Below, one piece after another: positions 1-12,052 of a stretch of 64,000 bases of DNA. Numbering within the stretch: position 1 is the stretch's first letter; each line of letters begins with the position of its first letter. The position numbers and the translations under genes are program-made. The stretch is from Mesostigma viride (lineage: Eukaryota; Streptophyta; Mesostigmatophyceae; Mesostigmatales; Mesostigmataceae): the NCBI GenBank assembly GCA_009746045.1, contig RPFO01000022.1, forward strand, positions 924,899 to 988,898. Direction: 5' to 3'. Below the pieces are notes generated by a model. The model was given only the letters and a program-made list of their open reading frames with translations. It searched no databases and had not been told where the DNA came from.

Positions 1-30
1 ACATGGCATTTGGTGAAAGTGGTGAGTGCC

Positions 31-550
31 ATGAAGTTGCGCCGGCCGTCGTTATCCATGACGAACTGAATGGGTTTCGTGCAAATCAAGTTTTTTGTTT
101 TGGTGTTCAAGTTGCGCCGGCCGGCGTTTCCAATGGTATCTTGCGCGCACTTGCAAAAGCTTGCACGCTTATCAACATTTTGTGTTGGTGAACGTTTTAT
201 CACCTCTGGGATTTCCGCCTTCACTACCTGAGTTGCTTCTTTGTGGTTTTCAAATGCAACCGAGTTACGCCGGCCGTCGTTACTCATGACAAATTGTAGG
301 GGTTTTGTGCAAATCACTTTTGTATGGTTTATGTACATGCATCCAGTTGCGCCGGCCGGCGTTTCCAATGGTATCTTGCAGTTGCGCAATCAGGCCCCAT
401 TACCAAAAGTGTGTTTGTACATCTTTTTTACACCTGAAGGATTTCTGCCTGCATATCCTGAGTTGCTTCTTAATGGTTTTTAATTGCGCCCGAGTTACGC
501 CGGCCGTCGTTATTAATGACAAACTGTATGTGTTTCATAAAATCACTTTT
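31..550. repeat. Tandem array of a ~230-bp unit with a GC palindrome motif
   Basis: About 2.3 copies of a ~230-bp unit. Each unit carries two versions of a short motif, GTTRCGCCGGCCGKCGTT, at 36, 111, 264, 346 and 494. Spacing between equivalent copies is 228-235 bp. The core CGCCGGCCGGCG is self-complementary. The same motif returns at about 2534 and inside an intron of the transposase-like gene at about 5240. No gene is supported here. Confidence 0.8.
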
Positions 551-676
551 CATGTCCCACGTAGCTCCCACAAAAACCAGCATCTTCATTAAAACAATAA
601 GTGGAAGCATACATGTGACACTAATTGACATGCCCGGAGGCACGCCGTTCAAGGCCCTTCATGAAGTACGTTGCCC
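551..676. repeat. Direct repeat B, copy 1 (126 bp)
   Basis: This 126-bp block starts CATGTCCCACGTAGCTCCCA and recurs almost unchanged at 1130-1255 (offset 579). It could be a piece of an element terminus or a segmental duplication. I see no open frame that would make it a gene. Confidence 0.85.
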
Positions 677-710
677 TAGAGGCAACCAAGACACGGGTGG
701 GTGGGTGGGG

Positions 711-1129
711 AGCAAAGAAAGAGGCCGACAAAACCAGCCAGAGCGGCTTTTAGTCGCAAAACCTCCCTTATCCCTAGCTAACTGACGTCATTAAACCCTT
801 ATGTTTAGTGGATGCTAGTAAGACGCTAACCGTACAGACCGGGGTAGAATATCCCGAATCTGCACGGCTAGTATTAAATAATGCGTAGGTTGTTCTTTTC
901 AGGGGCACTGCACCTCACGCCCCGTTCCGCCCGGGTATAATCAACCCAAGCGCGGAACGCACATTTTATTTAATTCATTTTTCAACCATGCACTATATTG
1001 CATCTACTAATCACAAAAGCTCTAGCCAAACAGCTACGAGTAAACACTACGACCTATAAGCCGCTCATCCAGCGGCCTCTTGTTCCCGCATTCACGTATA
1101 GAAGAAACTCCGTTCAAAGAACCCCGATT
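711..1129. repeat. Direct repeat A, copy 1 (~419 bp)
   Basis: This ~419-bp block, starting AGCAAAGAAAGAGGCCGACA, is nearly identical to 2093-2512 (offset 1382, then 1383 after a single extra G). Copy 1 runs directly into repeat B copy 2, while copy 2 runs into the GTTGCGCCGG motif. Both copies may be solo termini of one mobile element; no target-site duplication is evident. Confidence 0.85.
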
Positions 1130-1255
1130 CATGTCCCACGTAGCTCCCACAAAAACCAGCATCTTCATTAAAACAATAAGTGGAAGCATACATGTGACAC
1201 TAATTGACATGCCCGGAGGCACGCCGTTCAAGGCCCTTCATGAAGTACGTTGCCC
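1130..1255. repeat. Direct repeat B, copy 2
   Basis: Second copy of the 126-bp block at 551-676, abutting the end of repeat A copy 1. The abrupt joins suggest rearranged element fragments. Confidence 0.85.
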
Positions 1256-2092
1256 AATCACCCCCGCCCTGGCTTTCCCTTGAAGCCGCACTCCACCTTG
1301 CTCGTTGTCACAAGTGACCGCCCTGCCGCAAAACGGGAGCCCCCCCACATCGGGAGGCGTGTGCCCGGCGGCTGTGGATGCATGGCCAGGCCCAAAAAGG
1401 CCCAGCGCATTTGCACTGCGATTGCGCACGGCCAGCCTATCATGACCCCTCTCGGGGCCCCGAGTCGGTACCGCTATGGCCGTCTCCCCATAGACCCGGG
1501 GTGCTTCGAGAAAAAACGTGGACCTAGCCCAGGCCCCGCCAGCCCGGATGCCCGAGGCCACAGCCCCAGGCACCTGGCTGAACGAGAGTCCGTTCAGCCA
1601 AGACCGCATTCCCCCCGAGGTTTCTATGCGTGGGGAAAAAATTTCTAGCTTAGGCGCTTTTCCCATCGCCGTCCCCAGCCCCAACCACTCCCCCCTCGGC
1701 GGAAGGCAATTGCAAAGTTTGCTGGCCAGCAGCAATTTCCGAAGAAAAAGCCGCAGGCCGCGGACCGAGACACGGGTCGCCAGTGCCAGCCATCCGGCTC
1801 CAACCCGGGGTGCAAGCATCCCCAGGTACGGAGCACCAGCTCGCGCACTGGGCCGACCAAGCGACAGTTGAGCACCTGTCACGGCATCCGGCCCACCAAA
1901 GACCCCAAGCTGGGGAAAAGGTGCGGACCGGAGGTAATCATTTTCTTTTCTTTTAGTTAACCGAGCGAGGAACTACGCCTGGCCGGTTAACAACTGGAAG
2001 TCTCACCACTGGCCAAGTGGCCAGTGCAACCAGTGCTTTTGGGATTTTGCTCCGCAGCACCCATAGCTGCGGCTGCCGCCGCAACGACAACG
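1256..2092. other. GC-rich unique spacer, no gene recognised
   Basis: The stretch between the two repeat-A copies. Overlapping open frames exist on both strands (a 214-codon frame on minus among them), but they show no recognisable domain and look like by-products of GC-rich sequence. Confidence 0.4.
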
Positions 2093-2512
2093 AGCAAAGA
2101 AAGAGGCCGACAAAACCAGCCAGAGCGGCTTTTAGTCGCAAAACCTCCCTTATCCCTAGCTAACTGACGTCATTAAACCCTTATGTTTAGTGGATGCTAG
2201 TAAGACGCTAACCGTACAGACCGGGGGTAGAATATCCCGAATCTGCACGGCTAGTATTAAATAATGCGTAGGTTGTTCTTTTCAGGGGCACTGCACCTCA
2301 CGCCCCGTTCCGCCCGGGTATAATCAACCCAAGCGCGGAACGCACATTTTATTTAATTCATTTTTCAACCATGCACTATATTGCATCTACTAATCACAAA
2401 AGCTCTAGCCAAACAGCTACGAGTAAACACTACGACCTATAAGCCGCTCATCCAGCGGCCTCTTGTTCCCGCATTCACGTATAGAAGAAACTCCGTTCAA
2501 AGAACCCCGATT
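2093..2512. repeat. Direct repeat A, copy 2
   Basis: Second copy of the block at 711-1129, differing by at least one inserted G. It ends 49 bases before the transposase-like open frame and may be part of the same mobile element. Confidence 0.85.
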
Positions 2513-2561
2513 GTATGGTTTACATGTATCCAGTTGCGCCGGCCGGCGTTATTAATGACGC

Positions 2562-5500
2562 TTGTCGTTCTTGTTTGATGCCCATCGTTTTCGTCGTGTC
2601 TTTAATGGTGATTATTTATCATTACTCATCCTCAGGGCTTTCGGTGCCGCGGGATTAAGAGGCGAAAAAAATCAGCTGCCGTCTGACCAAAGTCTGATGG
2701 CGCAATCGGGGCGGGGGGCCGTTTCCGACGGTTCGCGTCCCTTGTCCAAGGACGACCGGGAGCCTGCACTTCGCGGTCCCCGGAGCGACAAGTACATCGA
2801 GAACAAGGGGTACAAAATTGCCAATGACATCTTTCCTATCATGGCGGAACGCGTGAAAGCAAACAACCACAGGACGCCAGAGATGAGCGCGGAGGTTCTG
2901 TCTTGCGCAGCTTCAAGACTAAATGCCATGGTGGCGGAGAGCAACGGCATTAAGAAGAGGAAGAACTGTGACGACGGGCTTCCTGAAAGTTGGGCGGAAT
3001 CTCTTCGGGATACCATCAAGAAGGCTTTTGGCGACTTGGGAACATCTGAGAAGGATCGTGGGCTTAGGTGGGCCTTGTGTGGACTTGTTACGAAGGCAAT
3101 GGAGGGCGTCCCGGACAGGATTGTGGAGCGCGCGTTCGGGATTGACAGGCGCTTTGTCGCAACTGTTCGGGGTCACAGGGATGGAATGGAAGAAGGGGAG
3201 GACGACCTTTTGATGAGTGCGCCAGAGAGGAGGAGGAGGAAAGACGAGCTTCCGACGGAAGTCATTGCCCTGATACAAGCGTGCTGGAGGGATGATAACT
3301 TGACGCGGGCGTCTCCGAACATGAAGGATGTTCATTGTGAATGGACAAGAAAGGATTACAAACATACACTAGCGTTTTCGGAGGGTGCGCGCTACTATAC
3401 TGTCTCCAAGTCGAAGATTTACGAAGTGTTCATTTCCCGCCATCCGGAGTTGAAGCCACCGCGGCGGATGGACACTAGGGAGGGGGGGGGGTGGAGGGAG
3501 AGGAGGGCGTGAGGGGGGAAATCAGGTGATTATGGAGACGGAGGAGGGGATGTCAATGCCTCGCACGAATCAGAAGAGCACAGTTCATGTGGGATACACT
3601 TCTTTTTGCAAGCATATGCCCGCATGCGTCAAGGGGCGGTGGAAAATGCGGAACTTGTGCGCATGCCAGCACCACACTACCATGCAGTCCATGGTTGGGG
3701 GGTTGGCCAAATTTCGTGCAACTTTTCATGCCAGATGCGAGTGCGGACCTGAATGCCACGCGTGCGATCATGGTAGCCAGCTCGACGTGGGGTCCTCCGT
3801 GCCCACATGTTCCATTTTCAAAGCCACTCACACGACAGAGTGGGTGAACAAGTTTACTTGTGAGGTGGAGGGGATGAGGGAGGGGGGAGGTTCGAGGTCG
3901 TCTGTGGGGTCGTCGCGGCCGCAGGTTCAGCCTTTTCAGGGCGAACTTGAGGATCTGCCCATGCATGGGAGGGTGCTGGACGACGAGGAAGGGGTGCCCG
4001 ATCATGACCTGGGCGAGGAGTTGGGGGTTTGCTCGATCCGGCGTAAGGCTTGTGTGTTGGGCACTTGCCGGGCTCCCAAGTGTGGAATTCGGAACTTCAT
4101 GTTATGCGAACGGGAGGAGGCTTCCAACCACCTGATTTCATGGACCAGATACGAGATGCAGGATGTGCCGCCGGGTGCGGTTCTTGGGCCAGAGGTAATT
4201 TTTAGTGGAGTGGTTGCGCCCCAAGGCGTTTCTTTTGCAATGTTTCCTGAGGTTCTTGGGCCAGAGGTAATTTTTAGTGGAGTGGTTGCGCCCCAAGGCG
4301 TTTCTTAAGCAATGTTTCCTGAGGTTCTTGGGCCAGAGGTAATTTTTAGTGGAGTGGTTGCGCCCCAAGGCGTTTCTTTTTCAATTTTTCCTGAGGTCCT
4401 GTCTTTTTTCTTCCTACAGGTCATTGGTGGGTCGAAGTTGATGTCTTTTCTGTATGTGCACATTGCGCATATGCAGGACGACTGTGACGAGATCGCAAAG
4501 GCTGGTGGGCAGCGATTGACGCAAGTCGACGTCAAGTCCACACCAACGGAGCTAAAGGAGGCGATTGTGGACAAGTGGCCGGACTTCATCCAGCATTGCT
4601 TCAACGCGTGGTGGCAAGCGGACGCCTCCAAGGAATGTCTCTCAAGGATGCGGGTGGGGGACCTTGTATGCCACACAGATTACGCCGAGAACTACCAGTC
4701 TTACACCTATCACAATCTTGGCATCCAGTCACATTCGTCCTTATGCCCTGGATCGTGCGCTACTTGGATCCAGCGTCGGGAAAGGTCGTGAGAAGGGAGT
4801 TTCACTTCATCGGACAGGGCGGAATGAAAAGGGACGGGCGGGCCCTCCGTTTTGCTATCCTCAAAATCCTGGCGACACTATGGTCAGAAGGGGTAGAGGT
4901 GAAGCGCTTCATTGGGTGGTCGGACAATTGCTCCATGCAGTTCAAGTCAAGGAATGTGATCGCGGAAATGGCCCGGCTGCTGACGGAGGATCCGCACCTG
5001 GAGTCATTTGAGTGGAATTACTTTGGGGAGCAGCACGGAAAGGGGGAGGTGGATGGAGCTGGTGGGACTGTGAAGTGCATGTTGAGGAGGTGGCACATCA
5101 GGGAAGAGAACCAGGACAAACAGACGGCCGCCCAGTTGGTGGAGAATCTGGCGTCGGGGGCGGTGGGCGGGACCACAACGACCAGGCGTAACTTCTTCGA
5201 GTTCCCCGAGGTAATTAAGTGTACAGTCCTCGTTCAGGGAATAGTTACGCCGGCCGTCGTTTCTAGGGCGTTCTTGGAGTCCTGGCGATCAGGAGTGCTT
5301 AATAAAACACAACTAGCTCGATGGTCTCGTAACTTCAACTTTCCCTTGTGCAAATCTTGTCTTCGACGCGCAGGTGCTTCCTTACAGCCCAGGGCGCGGC
5401 GAAATCAAAGGAGTGAAGAAGGCGCACTGGTGGCGCATGGACAAGTCGAATGTGACGCGCTTAATGCTGCGCCAGTATTCCTGCTATTGTGGCGGTGCGT

Positions 5501-6104
5501 GCGCCGAGGAAAGGTGGTGGGATTGTCGAAAGGAGTGGACCGACATGGACGGCTGGAATGTGGGAGGTGCTCGGATGAAGCTCCACAAACTGGGGGAGCC
5601 AGTGCAAAGGAACCCAAACGGACAAGGGGGGCACGCAGGGACGCGACTGAACAGACTACAGGCAGAGAGGACGATGATGGGAAGGAGACTGAAGCTGCGA
5701 GACATTTTTGCCGTCGAGTCCTACTCTGGTGATGGTCCCACGATCCAGATCATCCATATTGGCTAGCGGAAGTCTTGCAGGAGCCTTATCAGGTGGCCGC
5801 TACTTTCGTGAGGCGAGTGGCCGACAGAAACGGCAAGGTCGATAGGGAGTTGTTCCGTAAGGGACAATGGGTGGTGGGGGTGCGCTACTGGGACAGATTT
5901 CCGGGTATGGCGACGATGTTCAAAATGGACGCCGATGCCCAACCTGAACAGCCAAACTTGGTCAATTGCTACCTGTGCATGGACGCGGGGTTCGAACACA
6001 CCATTGTTGTCAACCCAGCTAACAATCGCCAGGCCATCTTGACCATTCCGACAGACGTCGAGAAACGGCTCACGAACTTGGCCAAGAAGAGACCTGTTCA
6101 GTAG
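2562..6104 (+). pseudogene. DDE-type transposase-like gene, intron-bearing and frame-broken
   Basis: A single-gene-sized coding track in several frames. Pieces: 2562-about 3480, about 3490-4194, 4420-about 4731, about 4732-5210, 5374-about 5740, about 5740-6104. Two clean introns keep frame: 4195-4419 (225 bp, GAG|GT to ACAG) and 5211-5373 (163 bp, GAG|GT to GCAG). Hallmarks are VCHTDYAENY near 4670, GWSDNCSMQFKSR near 4920 and GEQHGKGEVDGAGG near 5030, followed by a Cys-rich CYCGGAC stretch. This D...D...H/G arrangement recalls a family of uncharacterised eukaryotic proteins that I take to be transposase-derived; the exact family is inference. Three frame switches (a 9-G run at 3484-3492, near 4731, near 5740) indicate a decayed copy or local sequence errors. 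The true N-terminus is not established; 2562 is not an ATG. Confidence 0.65.
4180..4395 (+). repeat. 72-bp tandem triplication spanning a 5' splice site
   Basis: The end of an exon and its donor (GGGCCAGAG|GTAATTTTTAG) occur three times at a 72-bp period, with GT at 4195, 4267 and 4339. The unit is a multiple of three. The second donor would add 24 in-frame codons; a stop at 4306-4308 lies before the third. The units also contain GTTGCGCCCC, resembling the motif of the 31-550 array. Confidence 0.85.
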
Positions 6105-6636
6105 GCCAGCTCGCCCGGGCTTGGTTGGACGAGGTGGACAGCCTTGAGAGCACGTGCTTCGTTGTGAGCACTTGCCTTTCAGCCGTGATTTGCAAACGAG
6201 TTCCTTGTCCTGAATTGTAAAGCTCGATTCATGCTCTTTTAAGGAAGTGTATAATATTATCCAGATCATGTATATATTTAGATCTAGACCTGAGTTCAAA
6301 TAACATTTCTTAGAGGGCTGAGATGCGCGAGGTCCAGCATACATGTATATATCCATGGAGACATGTTACAAACTCAAATGTTTCATTGTACGTACCACTA
6401 GCTCGTCGACGGGGGTATCCCATGTAATGTATGATTTATGAATTAATTAATCGCTTAATTGTACAATTTAAATGGATCATGAACTTGTCAAGTGGCCTAA
6501 TTTGGTTTATTTGGTTCATCATTTATTGATCTCAATCATTCTTAATTGAATCTCGAGCAATAGCAATCGTGAAGCAGATCCTAATCATGTGATTCGCATA
6601 ACATTTGAGAATAGGCAACAAGTGCTACTTTGAGGA
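6105..6636. other. AT-rich spacer without recognised gene
   Basis: Between the transposase-like remnant and the copia fragment. I found no domain-bearing frame. It may hold the 5' end of the copia element, but no LTR copy matching the 3' flank could be seen. Confidence 0.4.
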
Positions 6637-7509
6637 ATGCGGGGTTGGTCAGGTTATTATAGAGCTAGAGCTACAAACGGCACATATATTGCAAACTTTG
6701 CGCTCCAGGCATGGAATTTCAAAAGTACCAAAATTGGAGCAGTAGATGTTGGGGACGCCCTGGAAGAGTCACAAGATAGAGCAGATCCTGTCGTTCCCAG
6801 GAAGTCATTTGCTGAGATTCTTAAGGCCTTGCACAAGGCACACAACACTAAAGCAGTTGTGGCAACAGGTACAGCACAGGTCAATGCTGTAGGGGATGCA
6901 GGCCAAGATCCTAGTATTTTGGCTGTAGACACCCAAGCACAGGTGAGTATCATCAGTGCAGAAGCTGTATCTGGTCTGAAAATGAAGGCCTCACCATGGG
7001 CTAGAGTGTCAGATTTTTCAGGCAAAACCAAAATGCAGGTCAAGGGTCAGGTGAGCATTCAAATCTTGGGTATGCCCACCCCATTTCAGGTGGTTGAGGG
7101 TTACTCAGGGAATGCCCTGTTAGGGGAACCTTTTGTATCTTACCCCGGTGTTGTCATCTCAGCTGGGAGGTTGAGTGTGGCAGGGGTAGGACAGGTGCCT
7201 CTAGATCATTTTAAAATCCCTTTGAGCCAGATTAGCACTGGGTTGGATGCTGCCATCAATGCAGTTAAGCCCAAGTACCTCCCAGGTCAGGAACCGTGTG
7301 TGGAGGACCTCATACACTCTCAAAAGCTACACCCTTCAGCGTTTGGGCTTGGTAGATGGGATGTTGCATCCATGTCTCCCCTGTCCTATGATGATATTGT
7401 ACGGGACTGCCAGACGCAGATTGGGTTTCGTGGCTGGAGGCTTTTACCAAAGCCAGGGAGGAGTGGGTTGTTCCAGATGCACGTAGTCCCACACACACAC
7501 CACCTGTGA
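6637..7509 (+). pseudogene. Ty1/copia-type polyprotein fragment with retropepsin-like domain
   Basis: An open frame of 290 codons. Around residues 95-170 it carries a retropepsin-like core: LAVDTQAQVSIISAEAV, then a distal VEGYSGNALLGEPFV, matching the pattern of retroviral-type aspartic proteases that cut polyproteins. The usual catalytic D-T/S-G triad reads D-T-Q, so activity is doubtful. The gag part upstream is short and unclear. The RT part of a copia polyprotein lies 1.7 kb downstream on the same strand, with no integrase recognised in between. I read both pieces as one decayed element, probably interrupted by another insertion. Confidence 0.55.
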
Positions 7510-9225
7510 CTCCTCTTGATGGCAGTATACGCCAATATTGCGCTATAAATAGAAAAGGACGCTAATTAGGGCTGGGTATGCCCCAGCCAATGCACACATT
7601 TGTTGGCAACCAAAAATCAACCATTTGTAGTTCCCTGAGTGTGTAGCTTGCTGAGCTATTTACATCATGGAAATGGCAAAACCTTGAACAGTTATTAATT
7701 TTCCCGCAAAACAGGTCTTTTTTTACCGGACATTGGGAGTAAACATATCATAAGCACTTCAGATAAGGCCACAAAATCAAGCGAAAATCCGGCTAACAGG
7801 GGGACAGCAGTGGTCCAAGTCCCAGGTCATTCCGACAAGTCTAGCTCAAGTTATAAGGTTTTGCGTGCTAAAACCTGAACATACGCTAAATGAGGTTTTT
7901 CTGTGTATAAGGCCACCTAGACATCATGTTTTCCATCCAAGAGGCCAAAAAACATGCCCAACTCGATCACACAACATAAGAAAAGGCTAGGCACCTCATC
8001 TGCCCTCCCCTGCCCTCAGCATGGCCAGCCTTGCCTGCGTGCGCATAGCAACACCATCGCTAGGCATACACGCACCAAGAGAGCATACACTAAGCTCAGC
8101 CCAAGGTTACCATGTAAATTTATGCCAAGAACTCAGCAAGTATACGTGTAAAAACCGTAGAAAGACTGACCAAGCAATAGAGGCAACTGCAGCCTGCAAA
8201 CTTGGCAGCAAATCATACATGTTGTCTGCCAAGCATTCACATCCTATCCAGCTTGCCTTGCTGCACACATAGCAGGGAAGTCTTAATGGTTATAGCTCAA
8301 GGAAAGCAATGGAAACACCTATCTAATGCAATGCCACTCATGCAGTATGGCCAGCAAAAGAAACACTCTCACCTTCCTTTCCAATAGGGCAATTTGCTAA
8401 GAAGCTGATGCCAGCTTGTTAGCCTCTAGGCACATGCCGGATGTCGTTCTAAAACAGGCGTGTCAGATCCGGCACATAACAAAGCGTCTGAGCAAGCTCA
8501 CGTCCAAAGGATTATGGAAAACAAATGTCAACACATTACCAACAACTTGACCTCGGCGCACTTAGCATGCCAGCCACAAACTACACGAAATTGTACGAAA
8601 TAGCTAGGAATCTGACGATGCAACCGAAAGAAATGGAGCGCTTCCTGCAGGGAAACTGCCCGAAAAAAAGGCGAAAGGCCGACGTTAATGCACCTGCCTG
8701 CGTGGACATGTTTCATGCGTAAACTGGCACGCAAGCTCGAACAATAAAAGACATCATCCATTGATCAGGCGAACAAGGAAGGTGCGCCTTCCGTGAATAC
8801 GTCGAAAGCGACATGCGCAGGCCTGCGTAGGTTCTTACCTTGAATGCCGGAAATGTAAAAGAAACCGGGAAGCTTCGGCACAAACTCGACAACACCATTA
8901 AGTTAGCTTCATAATCGCTCTTTAGAGCCTACGTTGCCTCACAATAGCTGCCGTAAACCTGCAATTTCATGATCCGCAAGAGAAATTATATCCTGGACCC
9001 CCGCGCCCGTAGCCGTTCGAGAAATTAGCGATATTGCAAACCGTACATTTTCCGCCTCGAAATGAGGTCATCAACTAATCTTCTGCAAAATTCAAGCATT
9101 TTTTCTAGCTGTTTACGTGCCATATCGATTAATATTGCATAAAGGCATGCCGCCATGGCCACTTCCGCGAGGGTTGAGCGGTCCGGGCACACATTATACA
9201 CCGTACGGACGGTACCGCGAATTTT
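7510..9225. other. Spacer inside the copia remnant
   Basis: Where a copia element should encode integrase I see only short frames and no zinc-binding or DDE integrase motif. The stretch is either strongly decayed or an insertion that replaced the integrase region. Confidence 0.4.
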
Positions 9226-10693
9226 TTGGCGCGGAAAATATTCGGCGCGCCACGTCCCCTTATGCCAGCTGGAGCCAAGAAGCTAAGGTTAAAGTTTGTG
9301 TGCAAGCATAAACCTCAGGCTGATGGGGGACCACCCATTTTCCATGCTAGGCCATGTGTCACTGAGTTCAGGGGCTCTACAGAGCTGACAGAGGCTGAGC
9401 TTTACACTCCTGGTATTCAGCAAACGTCTCTCAAGGTGTTGCTTTCCTTGTTTTTGCATCAGCTTAATACAGGGAAGGATTACGTGTGTAAAGCCACAGA
9501 TATCAAAAGAGCCTTTCTAAAGGGGGACCCTGCCATAGCACAGCAGGTCTGGAGAGGTCAGGTATACGTGGTGAATACTCCTAAGGTGTGGCACAGGGAT
9601 ATTGTACAACCCTTGTTGAGGCCAAACCTGGGGGTTGAAGGGTTGCAGTCAGCTCCAAAAATTTTTAGGCTGTCTGCACAGGAGGTATTCATGAAGCTAG
9701 GGGCCACCTATGATGACATTGACCCTTGCCTGTTTGTCATCCCACACCCTGATGGAATGATGATGTTTGTCTGGCATGGGGATGATCAGTTAATCTCAGG
9801 TCCTAGAGCTGCAGTGGATGCTTTCATAGCTCAGGTGTCTGCCAGTTTTGAGATTGGCAAGCAGCTAGAGCTGGGCAAGGAGCCAGTCAAGTTCTGTGGC
9901 ATGATGCTTGAGTTGCTGCAGCAGCAGGGCAGCTGGGTTTGTTCCATGCAGGCCTCTGCTGAATACATTAAGTCTTGTCTGGATGTCCTGCCTGTTCACA
10001 TCACCCCTGACATGTGCCCTACCATTAGAGGCAAGCTTGGTTGGCTATGTGCTACATGTGCACCCCACCTGGCTTTTGTGAGCAGGGTAGATGATGAGGT
10101 ACTACAGGAGGTAGGAGCACGGGCAATCAAGCAGTTGTTGCATGATGGTCCACCTTTGATGCTTCACTCACTGGACCTGTTTACTCCCATTCACATCACG
10201 TGCATGATGGATAGTTCAATGGAGTCCAGGGTAGTTACCAAGGTTCAAGCCAGAGAGGCTGGATTGTTTTTCCTGCATAACCAAGGTGGGAAGAAGTCAC
10301 TAGTCTCCTGGTTCAGTAGATTGCACAAGAGGAAAGCTGTGAGTAGCAATGTAGCTGAATGCAGGGCTGTGGTATCTTCTGTCTTGCATGCAAGGTATCT
10401 CAATCACTTGCTGGTCTGCATGGCTTCAACACCAGGCTGGTAGCTCTGCAGGAGTGAAAGCACATTTGCTGACTGACTCTCAATCTATCATCTCTTTCCT
10501 TGCCAATCCTTTGGCTGTACACTCGGACCTGGATTGGATTGTGCTAAAACAGGAATGCAAGTACCTGGAGTCTAAAGCCCACGTCAGGGACAAAGACAAT
10601 GCTGCAGATGCACTGACCAAGGTGCCACAAGCAGCAGGACCACAATACCAGGTCTTGTATGGGTTAATGAACCCTGGTTACAGTCTGAAGTGA
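9226..10693 (+). pseudogene. Ty1/copia reverse transcriptase and RNase H remnant
   Basis: The frame 9226-10443 contains copia-type RT landmarks: KATDIKRAFLKGD near 9490 (usual D-x-K-x-A-F-L-x-G) and VWHGDDQLISG near 9770 (usual Y-V-D-D). RNase H signatures follow: MMDSSMESR, SLVSWFSRLHKRKAVSSNVAE near 10300 with the acidic residue of the copia T/N-x-A-E block. The reading frame then shifts at about 10436 and continues to 10693 with LLTDSQSI and NAADALTKV, the usual end of copia RNase H. One frameshift and the missing integrase make it a pseudogene. The residue before the catalytic DD is G rather than V. Confidence 0.75.
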
Positions 10694-11340
10694 CTGGCAC
10701 ATTGTACATGTTAGCCCATGACCCCCTGCCTAATACTGCAGCTGAAAGGCTGCAGTGGCAGCTGGGTAGTTTTCTGACAGTGAGAAGCACTGGTCTAGAA
10801 AGTTGGGGCATGATGAATGTGTTATTTATTTGAATAAAATTTTGTGAGACACTTGTTTGGATGACCATGACATGAGCACTGGGGCCTGGAGCACCCATCT
10901 CACTCAGTTAAGAAACCATGCTTGAGACATGGGGCCTTTTTAATGCATCTCTTGTACATGTGTGAGGTGACCTTTGGGTCCTAGTAGGTTATCTGACAGT
11001 TTTTTTAAGGCATTGGGAATGGCTGCGTCCATTTGATGGCTATGTGTGTTTCTGTTGAAACCCAAAGAAAACTTAAAGTGGGAGTTAGTCTAAGTCTCCC
11101 GCCTGTAGCCTAAGTGGACACGTGCCAGCACCGCCGGCGCCCAATTGGGTATTGGGACGGTGCTGGACTAGAGCAGTCGTGGCATGGACACGTGGCTGTA
11201 CTCAGTATGTGATGAGCCGGTACCTCAGTACCGGGACTGTAGTTGTCATGTTAGGACTGACTAGATCAGGTTGTAACTGATAGGCTAGTCCGTCCAAGAT
11301 CAGTAAGTTAGTTTAACTTACGCAAAGTCTGGCCAGCCAT
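10694..11340. other. 3' flank of the copia remnant with possible polypurine tract
   Basis: AAAGTGGGAG at about 11075-11088 resembles the polypurine tract placed just before the 3' LTR in many plant copia elements. The sequence after it contains short inverted repeats. No matching 5' LTR was found, so an LTR is not claimed. Confidence 0.3.
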
Positions 11341-11459
11341 CGTTGGCGGCTGGCCAGCAGTATATGTGCCATTCTATCCTAATGCCAAGGTGTCTCGTCG
11401 TTCACGAACACTCGCCATTTGGCAGTGCCCAAGCATTCCAAGCTTCGTGTTGCATAACT

Positions 11460-11735
11460 GAGGGGGCCGGGGGGCACCTCCGGGTGGGTGGGCCGGGGGT
11501 GGGGGGGTGGGGGGTGCGGGGGACGCATCCGCCAGTGCATCATGGAGGGCCCTCGCTGAGGGGGGTGGGGGTGGGGGAGACCTCCGGGTGGGTGCATGGG
11601 GGGGCGCGGGGGGCGGGGGATCCCGCATACTATGACGTCTCGTTGAGGGGAGAGGGGGCCGTTGCGACCTCGCCGAATAGGGCGGGGCGTCTCACTGAGG
11701 CGGCAAATAGCCTCCGGGTGGGTGGGAACTGCGGT
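11460..11735. repeat. G-rich degenerate repeats (CCTCCGGGTGGG)
   Basis: CCTCCGGGTGGG recurs near 11479, 11580 and 11711 among long G runs and CGCTGAGGGG-type blocks. Open frames here are low complexity and I do not call a gene. Confidence 0.6.
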
Positions 11736-11897
11736 GTTTCAGGCCCACACAGCGTGTCGTTATTTGTCTCCCGACTTTTTCCTTTTTTCAGTCCCCTTCA
11801 TACTGATAAGCTTCAGTTGACTGCGAGTTGCCATCTGTGAAGCGGACGAATCGAATCTCGACTACTAGACTAGTTACGGTCGGCTTTGCGCCTTCTT

Positions 11898-11926
11898 TTG
11901 GGGGGGATGCGAAGCATCCCCCCCCC
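11898..11926. repeat. Perfect short hairpin GGGGGGGATGC-GAA-GCATCCCCCCC
   Basis: An 11-bp stem with a three-base loop. No U-run follows that would make it a terminator, and its function is unknown. Confidence 0.7.
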
Positions 11927-12052
11927 TTAAGCTTGTTCTGTATTACGTATGTACCTACAGTACACCCCCCCACACACCCCAGCCCTCTCTGCTGCTGACT
12001 GCGGCGTGGGACACAGCAACAACAACAACAGTAGGTACATCCCCCCCCACAC

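Noticed and set aside
11070-11340. 3' LTR of the copia element
   Set aside because: A polypurine-like AAAGTGGGAG is present, but no second copy of the following sequence was found upstream of the element.
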